From Andrena cerasifolii (taxonomy: Eukaryota; Arthropoda; Insecta; Hymenoptera; Andrenidae): a stretch of DNA of 64,000 nt. The position numbers and the translations under genes are program-made. Of this stretch, positions 33,107-45,228 are shown one piece after another. Location of the stretch: positions 8,011,433-8,075,432 of the forward strand of contig NC_135120.1 in assembly GCF_050908995.1 (NCBI RefSeq). Direction: 5' to 3'. Position 1 is the stretch's first letter. Each line of letters starts with the position of its first letter. A model generated the notes under the pieces. It was not told where the DNA came from, ran no database searches, and saw nothing but the letters and a program-made list of their open reading frames with translations.

Positions 33107-34041
33107 AGGGGAGACCGGGGCTAGTTGATACAGGGGAAAGTTCATACAGACTAATATCATTCAACTAAATACACAATACCAAAGAAATGTCCAATGCTTT
33201 CTACCCTTCGTTATTTAAAATTTAGTTTTTTTATTGTTACTTAAAATATGTGTATTTAAATGTTTTTCTCTATCATTTTTTTTTATAATAAAAAATCTTA
33301 TTTTGCGTTAGAAGAAGTGTTTTACTTAATTCTCCTGAAAATAATTAGTGTTCCTTTCGTCCTACCCTTGCAGGACAAAAGTAACAATGACAGTCACTGC
33401 GGAAAACTGCCACAACTCTTTGACTACTTATCACGCAAGGCTGAATCTGGGCTCAAATGACAGACCAGGAAACATACTGTCTTAAGGTATAATTGTCATT
33501 TTTATATCTATGAAAAGTAATTGTAGGCTAGGCTAAATGTAAAAAATCTTACTTTTGTCCCCGCTCTCCCCTACGTGTGTGTACATTGACGTTAACAATC
33601 GTTTTTTAACTGTTTTCGTTTATATAGAGAACAAGTAAATAGTTTTGATACATTCAAATTGACCGTCAAAATAACATTTTTGTTCATTCGTTTTGTATGT
33701 ATTTTCTCAAGTTTCTGCTTACTATATATTAAAGAGGAAGGACCAAAGTATATTTTGGCACATTTGTTATTAAGTAATTAATTCAAATACAAAATGAAAA
33801 AAATTGAAAACAGAATAACGTATCAACTAGCCCCGCAGTGGAGTAAATCGATACATCTTACCTTCGTTCAAATAACATTTTTTCATTCATTTTGTACGTA
33901 TTTTCTCAACTTTTCATTTGCAACATATTAAAGAGGAAGGAGCAAAGTATATTTTAGCATATTTGTTATCAAATAATTAATTCAAACAAAAATGAAAAAC
34001 ATTGAAACCTGAAAAACGTATCAACTAGCCCAGGTCTCCCC
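33107..34041. mobile_element. Pogo-type non-autonomous element, TA-flanked (935 bp)
   Basis: Left end GGGGAGACCGGGGCTAGTTG, inverted right end GGGGAGACCTGGGCTAGTTG, with TA at 33105-33106 and 34042-34043. A further terminus-like sequence (CCGCTCTCCCC then TA) ends at 33571 inside, suggesting a merged or nested relative. The right half holds a direct duplication (see separate entry). No transposase. Confidence 0.8.
33660..34035. repeat. Direct duplication inside the pogo-type element
   Basis: The stretch from AATAACATTTTTGTTCATTC through TTAAAGAGGAAGGACCAAAG to CGTATCAACTAGCCC appears twice, at about 33668-33837 and 33879-34031, with moderate divergence. The second copy supplies the true right end, so an internal terminus was duplicated. 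Confidence 0.75.
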
Positions 34042-34043
34042 TA

Positions 34044-35182
34044 CACAGATGTAGAGTCTGAATATAGCGCCTCGACCAACTCTCCAGCCCGACCGCGTCT
34101 CCCGGCTTTACCATAACTGTTAAAGCAAGACGAAGCACCTCTTGCTTTCATCTATCGTGGAAATCTCAGCTCCCGCGATTTAGGCAGGGAATGGCGCGCT
34201 TCTTCTTTCGGTGTTCCCTCTGAATTCCCGTCGCTCTAGGAATCCTGACGTTAATGAATTCGCCCCCCCCCTCCCCCCGGGAGTCTTGACGAGGCAGCGC
34301 CCGCGCATCCGACGAGTGAAATTGGGCGATTCAGAGGCGCGAAACAACGTTAATTAAGTCGGCCCTCGAGAAAACGTAATCAGCGTTCACATCGTCACGC
34401 GGCCTTGTCAGCATAATGGCAGCGCGCTGGCAGGTGGCGAAACAAACGAACCATCCGCGACCGTGCGCGGAGTTGTTCGCGAGCGTGTGTCCGGGGTTAA
34501 ATTGGCGGCATAATCGGGCCATAATCGGATAAGCAATTAGAACGATTCGCTTGATACGCTCGTTATACGGGAAAATAAGAGGCCGTGGAAAGCGTCGTGA
34601 AACTATCGAAGCGAAGAGGATTGGGAGGAGGTGAAGTGCCGTAGAAACTCGAGCGCGAGCGAGGAAACGCCACCCCCTGGGTTTCCCTCCTTTTCCTTTT
34701 ATTCCTGTTTGTCGTGTTCGTTCTCTTCTAGTCGTCTTAATTATGTCAGTATGCGAGGCAGATTTGCTTAGGAGTAAATTCAAGCATTGACCTTGGAGGG
34801 GTGATGTTTACTGAAGCTCATCCACCCAGGGGAGACATATAGGGGTGAAAAATGTACGGAGGCATTATGGAAATAATATTCTGGAATAAGTATATCGTGC
34901 ATCGTTGGGAGAGATAAATATCGCTCCTGGGCAGGCAGTCTCGGGCGATGCAGTCCGCCGGTGTGACGATTGGTCGAGTCACTTATTTGGGCACGCTTCT
35001 GAAGACGGGGCACATACGTTGTCGCACCGCGCGACGAAGAGAGCGAACGGAACACATCGAGATCGAGTGGAATAGAGCGATTTGACCGACGAACGCCAAA
35101 GTGTAGGAGACAGAAGAAACGTAAGCCGCGTTGTTCCCGGGACTCGAAGAACCCTGGGCATCTGCGTGCTGGGCCAGCCGCC
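34044..35182. other. CpG-rich non-coding block
   Basis: A C-rich tract lies at about 34263-34280. No gene seen. Confidence 0.4.
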
Positions 35183-35185
35183 TAA

Positions 35186-35241
35186 AGCCGCGTATTCACC
35201 TGCGCACTCGCCCTGACTGTGCATTCGGCGCGCACCGAAGA
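35186..35241. mobile_element. Solo terminus of the Harbinger family
   Basis: AGCCGCGTATTCACCTGCGC followed by ATTCGGCGCGCACCGA is nearly identical to the left end of the element at 59766, and is likewise preceded by TAA (35183-35185). The similarity stops at about 35241 and no second end is found, so this is a truncated copy. Confidence 0.75.
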
Positions 35242-37361
35242 GTACGAAATATCTTGGAGCAGAATGGTAACTTTTTCTTTCAAGTCCCACCAATTTGCCA
35301 ACTTTTAACTTTCTTCCCGTTTGTTAGGTTCATCGACAATCTAATTGTACTAGAAATTAGAAAATCCTTGGTTCTTTTATTTCAGGGAAGAATTGGGGCC
35401 ACCATTACAATCGCAAATTTGCAACCCCGGCGCGCGAGTCCTAACGAACGTGTTCCTATATCTCCACTTCTACCGAACACTTTGTAACGAAAAAATTAAT
35501 TTTTATCGTTGGAATGTGAACTAAAATACCCTGAAAGTTTGGAGAAGATCCGCTTAACAGTTTCTCAGAAAAAAATTCCCAAGGAAATCACCTTATTCCT
35601 AACGTCCTAAATAGGGCTCCCCCCTTAATATGTGAATCGAACCCAGGACCAATTGTTATGGAGATGATTAAAAGTAGCTGCAGCCTAAGTGAAGCACTCC
35701 GTCATGATTACCATCCCCAAATACAGAACACCTTTGACAAACTGCTCTCGTACGCCCACTAAATCGCGCACAATGGGCCGCATTAGCATCCCAAGAGCTA
35801 CCGGGCGACAGGTGAAATCGACTTCGCGCCCTTGCCAGTAATCGGGTCGATAAAGCAACACGATAATAAGGGCGGGTCGTACACAACGATAACATCTTGG
35901 CGTAGGAACACCGCGCGGAACGAGCTTTTCGCGCCGTCGTCGGTGGAAGAGCGGTGTAGTTTCAAAAAGTAATGCAGCCTGGAATGGCCCTCTTAGCGGC
36001 GCAGTTACGGGGTGATACATAAACCCGGCAACAAGAGCCGTGTTCCTTGCGATGGTAGCGTTATCGTGTTCCGAGCGGCTTTGAGGAACCACGGGACGAT
36101 AACTCCTCGATGTTATCGTGACTCCGCGAACGTAATGGTTCCTGGACGGTCTACGGTCAATCGCGATCCACTAAAGCACGAACGAACATTTTCGTCCCGC
36201 CGACAAAGGGGCGAGAGAGCCTCGAGGAAATTTCACCTTCGCTGCCCCTCGATCCACTGAACTGTTGGATGACCAATCTTCCCCCTGGTCATCTCCAACC
36301 ACTGAAGATTCTGCCAAATAACTTTCCATTTCCACTCGAAATTGACAACGATTCGTTGTCTTTTTATCGAATGATTGAGAGCTGAGTGGCGGAGGTCAGT
36401 ACTTGTTAGAACGTGGATTTGGTGAAGTATAGGGTGAGCGTTTAATCCTGCAACCCGCGCTCGCGCGAACTTGTAAAATGGCAACAGCTCCTCACGAATG
36501 CATTCCGCTGCAACCATGCACCGGCCCAGCGGAGAGCTGCCTGGACAGCAGTGATGCCTGACCTCCGAAAATTTTAGGATGGTCTCTTACAAATTAACGT
36601 CGCAAAGAGCTATTGGGAATTTCCGGCCCCAGGTAATCGAGTCGCGCGCTCCGCTTTTATGATCGGTTTACCACTCGCACCTCGGATTACTGTAATGAGG
36701 TTTGAAGATAATGTCGACTGATCTCGTACCCGTCTCAATTTTGAAAACATTAGCTACGACTATTAAATTAACGGAAGCCGGTATAGGCGTGGCGTTGAGT
36801 AGCTAAAACATTCAGACACAAAAATTCTAGAAAAAAATTCAAACACCGCTACAATCACCATTAGTTCCCCCTTACGTCTGATCTAGGTGTGCACTGCATT
36901 AAGGGTAAAATCATAAAAAAGAAAATCAGAACAATAGATTCTGAGATCTGCAGAACTAACACATAATTGAATAAAAATTTAATTTCTCAATTTCTGAAAG
37001 TAATGATACAGAAATTACTAGTTTAAATTTTAATTTTTCCTACTATTTTTAAATCATTATGAAATTTCCTATAAAAATTTGACACATTTGGTACTTTCGC
37101 CCTAAAGCGCCCAACATGCTTCCCAGCGACGTTACTGTCTCCTCGAAGAGAGGGTTGTAGGAGTCGTCCCACCTTAGCTGAAGGCGCACCGGTGGAGGGA
37201 GAACCGAAACATCTGTTTTAGGAGTGCATTTCCCCTACTTGGGAAAGCCTGCTGTAGCGAAATGCGTCCGTGAGGCGCCGTTGCCATATCACCTGTTCGC
37301 GCGAGCGCGGGTTGCAGGATAAAACGATGACCCTGTATTCTTAAAATAGCCAGACTTCTTC
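35242..37361. other. Non-coding block with a solo TTAA-type terminus
   Basis: GGGCTCCCCCC followed by TTAA at about 35620 looks like one end of a 9825-type element. GGTTCGATTC (complement, about 35637) resembles a tRNA B box, but no tRNA fold follows. 36800-37090 is AT-rich. No gene seen. Confidence 0.4.
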
Positions 37362-37363
37362 TA

Positions 37364-37536
37364 CACTGCGTTCCACATTGGAGCGTACTCGTTTCGCGCA
37401 GGGATACACTGTTGATTGGTAGTAAACCGGCAGGGGAAGTGGTACGACCAATCGCGTGTGGCAGATCCGTGGGAGCTGCGCAGATCGGTCGCAAATCGGT
37501 AGGGGCGTTGATACACTTCTTACATGGAACGCATTG
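37364..37536. mobile_element. TA-flanked MITE, copy 2 (173 bp)
   Basis: Ends CACTGCGTTCCACATTGGAG and, inverted, ACATGGAACGCATTG, with TA at 37362-37363 and 37537-37538. Same family as 512-704, opposite orientation, with a short internal length difference. Confidence 0.75.
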
Positions 37537-37538
37537 TA

Positions 37539-38991
37539 CATACATTTTTTAACGAATCTGGACGCTGAGGAAATCTCCCCCAGCACCGTGCCAGGATTTC
37601 TGTTTACGGTTCCTTAAACATTTAGGGGCAAGTAGGGTTCCTACCCAGCGAGCTCCCGCTCTCGTTGTGGAAATTTCACACGATTCCATATCGCGAGCGA
37701 GTAGGTAATCCGATAAATATGAACGACGGAGCAGCCGGGGCCGGATGATGCAACCGCGATAATTATTTTCTAACAATCGACCGCAGGCAGCTTAACCGAA
37801 TCATTTTGAAACGGGTTAAATATTTCCGTTTAAATATTTACGATCATTATCGAGGGTTGCGTCAGAGTTTTACACTGACGCGCGAATACATCTACATGTT
37901 TGCAATTTCTCGCGCGAAGAATTAATCGCCGACGGCTAAACGGATTACATCGCGTTAATAATATAAAACGGGAGGATGAAAAATAGACGAGCTATTTGTG
38001 CACACGTTCCACTGAGCGTGAAATCGATCTTGGCGAGCTGGATACACTAAATTTCGCAATACCAAAAGTCCGCCGTAGGCCCTATCGTTCACTGGATAAA
38101 ACTGATTAGCGTTTAGTTAGGGGGACAGAGCGATGAAAAATGCAGCGCGGATAGCCAGCGACGGACACGCCGGGGGACTTCACGCGTTCCGGGGGACGAA
38201 CGGCGGAAAGGAATGAACGAACGATTGTGTCGAACGCCGCGGGACAATCGAGCATAAGCAAATAGATGCAATTACGCGGCGGGGGCGTAGAATTGAAATT
38301 AGCGAGGGGCGTTTCGATGCACACACGTCAATACGCCGCGACGGTGGATAATTAGATCAAGTTTGGCCATTTATTAGTGCTACTCGTGCTACGGCCACGT
38401 CAATTACCCTCCCACTATATGCATGCTAATCCCCTTTATGTAAATACGACGAATGCGTAATGACGTTTTGGAAACGTTACCCGCTCGCCCACTGATCACC
38501 GAGAGTGCGAATCTTTAATGACGTCTGACGAGAAGCAGATTCCCGCCGTCGATCATACGCTGCCACGAGATGTTTCCTGAAGTATATAAGCGTCGTTACA
38601 AAACTTTTGCAGCCTCGCAAAGTGGGATTTGTTGTACTCCTAGGCTACCATTAGGACTCCTCAACGGGACTGGTAACGCCTCGCGATGTTTGACTTGGAT
38701 TTCCCAGGGGTTCGTTCCATCTGCGTGACTGATGATCGAAATATTACATCGTGATTCAGAAAGTAAGCTACATGCGAGATGAAAGTTCCATGGCCGCGAT
38801 ATTTGTTTCCTTTCTGACGTTTCGATAGAGATACTCCATTAGTTTACATGGTTTGCATTAAGATGCCTCCAAAAGTTCCTAGAAGCTGTACCATGTTATC
38901 CTTCATTTTCCCATTCAGAACACAGTGTAACGTGTCAATATCCATTCATAGTAAAATCACATTCATAGAGCTACATTCTCGCAGGAGACAT
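37539..38991. other. CpG-rich non-coding block
   Basis: No gene or repeat recognised. Confidence 0.4.
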
Positions 38992-38994
38992 TAA

Positions 38995-39127
38995 GGCCAG
39001 ATCCACACTATCGGTCCGGTCTCTATCAAAATCACATCCCTGAAAGTCCACACTCGTCCGACTTGTTAGTGTGGACGCTCACGGATGTGATTTTGATCGA
39101 GACCGGACCGATGGTGTGGAACGGGCC
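38995..39127. mobile_element. Harbinger-type MITE (133 bp), TAA-flanked
   Basis: The ends GGCCAGATCCACACTATCGG and, inverted, GGCCCGTTCCACACCATCGG extend to pairing of GTCCGGTCTC and AAAATCACATCC. TAA lies outside both ends (38992-38994 and 39128-39130). A 3-bp TAA target is the PIF/Harbinger signature. Non-coding. Confidence 0.8.
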
Positions 39128-39130
39128 TAA

Positions 39131-39833
39131 GGGAGTATAGGACTGTTGAACGACTGAAACCGAAGGTTACCTCCCGGTTGGATTACTTAGATACCAAATA
39201 ATCACCATACCGGCATTTTTCACAGTTCTTTATGTACGCTTTTACAAGTAATGTAAAATAAAAAGAATTGTTAGATTGTTGAAAATTATTCAAGTTATTT
39301 CAAGCTAAAGATGATCAATCATCTAAAAGCAAAATGCTTTGGGGTGAGTAATTTATTTCTACACTAATAGTTATCGTGTGAAATTTTGCTGGGCGAATTT
39401 AAACAAAAATTGTAAAAGTTACACGCGAATCAATTTTTTCCCCACATTTTTACGGGGAAAAATCGTCTTTAATCAGTTGTAAAATGTTTTACAAACATCC
39501 AATGTTGATGCGGAAATTCCACACGATAGAGAATGGAATTCTACAGCTTCAGTTAAAATTTTAAGCGAAAATATTCATTCGTTTAAGAGTTATGATGTAC
39601 TCGGTGTTTGAAAATGTAGTTTCGAGATAAACAGCTGCAAAGTGTAGTCCCCTACGCTAATACCGCTCTCGTTACTCGACGGTGCACTCAATTACGTTCA
39701 GCGCTATAATCTCCGTAATTATTCGAATTTCTTTACGAAACATTGTTGTAAATGTTCACAAAGCATGGCACTTTCAGAATTAATAATAATAAAAAAAATC
39801 GATTTTTCAAGATTTCAATAGTCCTGTACCCCC
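39131..39833. other. AT-rich non-coding sequence
   Basis: No open frame or complete element recognised; probably transposon-derived from its composition. Confidence 0.3.
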
Positions 39834-39837
39834 TGAA

Positions 39838-40482
39838 GGGGACTAGGCAGTTGAAAAATCGACTTTTTTATTGCATTTTCCGAGAGTACTATCTTTTCTG
39901 AATAAAATGCCGCTTGGGTTACAGTAAAATTCGCAAAATTGTAGATTTGGTAGCTAAAAACCTGTAGCATCGCCTTTGCCCAGAAACTTTAAACGTGTTT
40001 TTCTGGAATAATTTTTTCTCTTCGTTTTTTCCTGATGGCGAACGAATGGAGGTTCAGATCGACTTGGAAAAAATTACAGGATGTGTAAAACATGTTCCAT
40101 TTCCGGGCAAACCTTTGATACGGTCCGTAAAAATTCGAGATTTTCATAAAAAAATTAAAAGGTTACCTTTTAGTAGCGCTCAAACAAGAACGAATTTTTC
40201 TCGAAAAATCGCAGTTATTCAGCCACCAATCGCATAATTTTGATTCAATTTTTGTTTTTATAGGTTTGCCCGGAAACTATGAATCCAACAAACAAGAATC
40301 GCCTTTGAAATCGGATTACGTCACATTTTAAGACCGATATTAAGGGGACCGTCCGCTCTAAAAATCTATTTATTTTATTTTATTTTTCGAATTTAAACGT
40401 AAATGTTATGATTTGCTTCAATTTTTTACAAATAAATAAAGAACAGAGTATCTTTCTCACTACAAACGACTGCCTAGTCCCC
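39838..40482. mobile_element. TTAA-type element A (645 bp)
   Basis: Ends GGGGACTAGGCAGTTG and, inverted, GGGGACTAGGCAGTCG. The flanks are TGAA (39834-39837, one change from TTAA) and TTAA (40483-40486). A second internal terminus (TTAAGGGGACCGTCCGCTC at about 40339) suggests that a shorter relative is included. Non-coding. Confidence 0.75.
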
Positions 40483-40486
40483 TTAA

Positions 40487-41150
40487 GGGGTTAGGCCACC
40501 TTGGACTGAGCAAAATTGCAATCATTTTCGGCATTTTTTTTATGAAGATAATGAAATAAACAGAAAATTTAATTTTAAGCCTGTTATCGTACAACTCTCG
40601 CCGGAAAAAATCGATTTTTTTCGTACAAAATGATACGCAAGATTTTGAGGAGCGACGTTTTCCACGGTGTTCAATTTCACGGCTATACCGTTTGACCTAG
40701 AACAAAAAACCAAAAAGTTTTATTTTCTGCATGCCTAAAACTAGAGAAATACCTAGGAAAATCCAAAAACATTAATTTGTCTCGAAATGGTGACTATGGG
40801 GAGAAAAAGTGCATTTTTGTTTATAAAAGTGTCAATTGCAAAGAATATATTCAAGATATCGCAAAACCGCTACGTACTTCTCTAGACTTAGTCATGTAGA
40901 AAATAAAACATTTTGGTTTTTTGTTCTAGGTCAAACGGTATAGCCGTGAGATTGAACACCGTGGAAAACGTCGCTCCTCAAGATCTTGCGTATATCACCG
41001 CCATTTTGTAGGAAGAAAAAATACGAATTTTTCCGGGGAGACTTTTACAATAACAGGCTTCACATTAAATTTACTGTTTATATGATTATCTTCCTAAAAA
41101 AAATGCCTAAAATGACTGCAATTTTGCTCCGTCCAAGGTGGCCTAACCCC
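40487..41150. mobile_element. TTAA-type palindromic element B (664 bp)
   Basis: Ends GGGGTTAGGCCACCTTGGAC and its exact inverse, with TTAA at 40483-40486 (shared with element A) and 41151-41154. The long arms include ACGTTTTCCACGGTGTTCAA and GGCTATACCGTTTGACCTAG with their complements. The small frame at 40986-41174 is an accident of the palindrome. Confidence 0.85.
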
Positions 41151-41154
41151 TTAA

Positions 41155-42518
41155 GTCGAAGCTTCCACGCATAACAAGGCTATTAATTATTCATCTACAC
41201 CCTATCCCCGTCCGTCTATCACTACTAATATGCAAAGGAGATTAAGATCCCGGCCCGAGCATGCTCACCATCGTATGTACTCGATACGAAGTCCCGTCTC
41301 CAGATTCCAGCGCACTCGTTCTCGGATGCACTATCTTGCTGTCGCGTGATGCCGCTTCAAGTACCCGCGACAGGGTTATTTCATTCCCCCCCAAAGTGGC
41401 TCTGGCAAGCAGGAGATAAGCTCGTCCGCGGGAAAGGACATTTTCTCATCAACTCGGAAACGAATCGCCTGGACGACCACGTGTCTCTTCCTGTGCCGCA
41501 TCCTGTGGAATCGCATCCAGGCGGAAGCCGAATGCGGGCTGCACACGTACGCCGAGGCAATTTCGCGGCGAAACAAAAGAATCGCGAGCATGTCACGGTA
41601 ATAAAGCCGAGCCCTCCCAATTCTCCGGTGCGCACATTTGCACCGACGTTCCGTAGTGATAACCAAAAGAATTTCGACGAATTTGTATTAGACAGAGTCC
41701 GCGTCGATCACTATTCTTTTCTGATGCTTTCGCGCATACACTTGAACGCAACGAGATGTCAGGTATCGTGTGATTTCGTGAATTGCGGCACACCCTGTAC
41801 GATGTCAACGCACAGCACAGCTACGCTGAGGTTGCAACGTAATTTCATTGAGAGAAAAAAAATGGTGTTACTCATTTTCTTCGGGCTGCTCCTTTGTGTC
41901 GCCCCTCATTATTTCCCGCTAGACTTTCGCCCGGGATGAAAGAACTGGGACACGGTCGAACAAGAGTGAAAGCGATTAAAATTCGACCCGAGACGAAGCG
42001 GTCCACGTTGCGTCAACGGCGTGCCGAACGGATACCAAATTGCCTCGTTATTCTTTTTTTTTTTGCCGGTGAAAAAAAGGAACGGGACGACCGTCGAGGC
42101 ATAGCGCGCGGTCGAGATCACTGGTATACACAATCGGTTCCGAGTGCAAGGGCCCGAGGAATCGATCGATTTCTGCGCGCAAGAACCGCAGATGAAAAGG
42201 TGGACGAGAAAGTAGACTGCTTTTTTGCGGCATGCCAGACCGTAATGCGCCTCCTGCTCGGAAGGGGGTTAATAATCTTGGGAAGCGATTACGGTGATTA
42301 AGCCCGAGTCGGTGTGCGATCTCGCTTGAAATGTGCTCACAAAGGAACCAGTCGGCGATGGTCAAAAAATCGACTTACGAATATATTACCAGATTTCTCT
42401 GCATTAATTCGTTAATGGGTCGAGCAGAGTGGCGAAACTACTCGAAAGGACACCTGGGTGGCGTTACTCCAGTACCCAAACACTGTTCTCGGCAAATGTT
42501 TCCGACGCCACTTGTTAC
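41155..42518. other. CpG-rich non-coding block
   Basis: The 197-codon frame at 41346-41939 lacks recognisable motifs and overlaps several antisense frames. No gene seen. Confidence 0.4.
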
Positions 42519-42959
42519 TCACAAGGGAACATCCCGAACCCGGAAATTCAAAAATTCTGAAACTTTGTGAATATGTAAGGAATTTCCTCCAGATTATAAC
42601 ACGATTTTTGTTTGCTGCTCAAATTCACTCTAAGGGGGTGTAATTGACCCCTGAGAATTCGGCTATTTTCCGATTTTCTGCTATAACTCGTGAACTGTAA
42701 AATATTTTTTTACCAAATGATAGATCTAATTAAAAGAAGTAACTTTTGTCTTGAAACTTTTTTTCTATCTCTTACAGTTCGGGAGTTATAACGCGAAATC
42801 GGAAAATAGCCATTTTCAAAGGGTTAATTTAATTTCACCCCCTGCGAGTGAATTTTGGCAGCAAACAAAAACTGCGTCGTTATCAGGAGGAAATCCCCTA
42901 CATATTCACAAAGTTTCAGAATTTTTTGAACTTTCGGGTTCGGGATCTTCCCTTGTCAG
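42519..42959. mobile_element. Palindromic MITE, CTSACAAGGGAA family, copy 2
   Basis: Ends CTCACAAGGGAACATCCCGA and, inverted, CTGACAAGGGAAGATCCCGA. The arms carry AAACTTTGTGAATATGTAAG and its complement. It serves as the uninterrupted reference for 18518-19195. I could not define a convincing target duplication. Confidence 0.75.
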
Positions 42960-43472
42960 TGTACGATGTCGTGAACCCGGGAGAATGCAGATACAAATCA
43001 CTTGTATAAAAAGATGTCCTTTATTACAAGCTAGTTTGAACTTGTTGCTGGTGCGTTGTACAAGCGAGATCTGAAACTAAAGACGTACGGAGGAAAAGAA
43101 CGTGGACAAATCGGAGAATCCTATTGGTAGATACTATTGCGAGGGTGTGGGAAATGGTGCTAGGATTGGTCATTGAGTAAGGGAGGAAGAGGTGTTTAAA
43201 GAAAGTTCGCTTGTGACTGAGACGTTAGCTTTCACTTTTGAAGGGGGGGCCTAAGGACCCTCGGCCTAATCCGCTTGTTTTCGGTAAAGTCACGTTCGCT
43301 CAAAAAGGACTAAGATTCTTAGAGGGTGACGATGTCCAGATGCGCAGAAAAAGGGAAAGTCGCGAAGTAGGTATCTAACAACGAGCACGTGTTATAATAA
43401 TTCTTTATTAATCGATCATCAAACGAATTTACTTTGTCTAAATTGAAGAGAAGGATCGTAAATTAAACTGTT
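42960..43472. other. Non-coding, partly AT-rich
   Basis: An AATAAAGAATTATTATAACA motif on the minus strand at about 43390-43409 resembles a retroelement 3' end. No complete element could be delimited. Confidence 0.35.
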
Positions 43473-43476
43473 CTAA

Positions 43477-43756
43477 CCCTTAACTGGTATACTGTTTTTG
43501 GCAAACGTGACTGGTATACTGGGGTCGTGGCAGACCCCAAATAAAAAAGGACACAGAAATTTGTAAAGTCGACACTAGAGCAACCACTATGAATATTTTC
43601 TTCTTAGGTAATGTAGAAAATAATAGAAGCGTAGAAAGTTAAACTATTATTTTAAAATTAATTAGAAATTCAGTTTACCAACTTAGACAACCGAAAATTG
43701 TACATCGAACTTTGGGTGCTTGGGGTCACGAGCGACCCCAGGATACCAGTTAAGGG
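43477..43756. mobile_element. piggyBac-like MITE, copy 1 (280 bp)
   Basis: Ends CCCTTAACTGGTATACTG and, inverted, CCCTTAACTGGTATCCTG. The right flank is TTAA (43757-43760); the left flank is CTAA, one change away. A second copy of exactly the same length lies inverted at 54553-54832. CCYT ends with TTAA targets point to piggyBac. Non-coding. Confidence 0.85.
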
Positions 43757-43760
43757 TTAA

Positions 43761-45225
43761 AAGAGACTTGGGCTTACCCTCGAATCTGCTTAGGCACAAT
43801 CCACAGTACGCTTACCTGCAACAAACAAAAATGAATTTTGATTAGTGCTGTTAAAAATATTATTAATTTACTGACAGCGCAACGAAAGCTTGGTGCGATC
43901 CCAAAAGCTGAGCTACACCTAGAGACATCTAGTCGAACAAAGAAACGCACCCCACCCTGGATAAATCTCCAAATCGATAGACTTTTGGTAAGGTTCGTTA
44001 CCGTCGGCTTCTAATCGTCGCTAACGAGCTACCATTCTGTGGCGAATCCAATATCTGACCTATCGAAAGCGGCAAAAAGCCTGGAAGCACAATGTTCGGG
44101 GCCGGGGTGGTGGAGTCGCATATCCGGTTGATCGGTTTTGGCGCAGACCACTGACCGTGTCGGGCGTTCACAAAGTGATGAGGATATCCATTACTTGCCC
44201 ATAAGCCAGTGGACCGGGGTCAGAGGTGTCAATTAAACCGAAATGGTACGCTAATGAACAAAAGCTCCGCGTAATCCGGTGCGCAAGGACCTATTATTAG
44301 CGTGTCACGTAAGTGGTTTTCTTTCGGCTGGCATCCGGCCCAGGGGAGATAATAATTGGCCACGGGACCGCAGTCCACCGATGGGAATACCACGACACCT
44401 AGGCTGCGGGCCAACTTAAGTGGAGATTATTCTCAGGATTTTCCACGGGATCCGCGCCTTTCTATGGTCACACTGCCGATTATCAAAGCGCCGCTCTCGC
44501 ATCGTTGCATAGACGATAAACTTTCAGAACCCGGTGCCTTCATTGCTGTCCGCTCGAATTGCATATTAATTCGGAGGGAAATAGGAAGGGTGAACTTGTA
44601 CCTAACAGTAGCCACTCCTCAAAGTGGATATAAAATAGGATCAGCATAATTCCGTATCAAGTTTGCCTACAAGCTTCTGTTACAACGCGGAATCTCCCTT
44701 CGCCGAGAACTTCAATGAAGTTACCCTGTCCAAAGCCAAGGAACTTTTTCCGCCAGCTCATGCCATATTGCGTCGTACCAGCATTATGATTGACAAGCCT
44801 GCAGGACGGAGCGAGTACGTGGAACGACAGGCGTCGCGTTTTCCCGGCGCAAAAACGAGCGGCTGACTTTCCCGATACAATCAGTTTAGAGCTTGAACGA
44901 TGTAACGGGGAAGCTTTCGCTCGGGGGTACTTAGTGCAACAGGGAATATGAAGGATGCCGAGGTAAAGATGAATCTAAAACAGAAAAGACGAGAAAGGGA
45001 TTTGATCTTTAAAGAGAAGAATATCGCAACGGCAGATTTTAAAGACCTTTGTACCACAGAATCGTTCACAAAGCATCCTCTCTGCTCAGAACTTTCCCCG
45101 AGCACGGTCGATGGAGATCGATAAGCACGCGACTCGATCTCGATACTCCCGATAGTCTCCGTGAGCGGGAAATGAAGACGTCAAGAGTACGAATTACAAG
45201 CGCAGCCTTCGGTGTTTAATTCTCC
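43761..45225. other. Non-coding block
   Basis: No gene seen; AT-rich to about 43870, then CpG-rich. Confidence 0.4.
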
Positions 45226-45228
45226 TAA

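Noticed and set aside
35600..35660. tRNA-like B box (GGTTCGATTC on minus strand)
   Set aside because: No A box at the right distance and no cloverleaf arms.
41346..41939. 197-codon frame with a hydrophobic stretch near its end
   Set aside because: No signal of coding selection, no splice context and no recognisable family; antisense frames are also open.
43390..43823. Solo LTR on minus strand (TGTT...AACA) containing the piggyBac-like MITE
   Set aside because: The ends look plausible, but the flanking five bases (GCACG and AACAA) do not match, so I do not call it.
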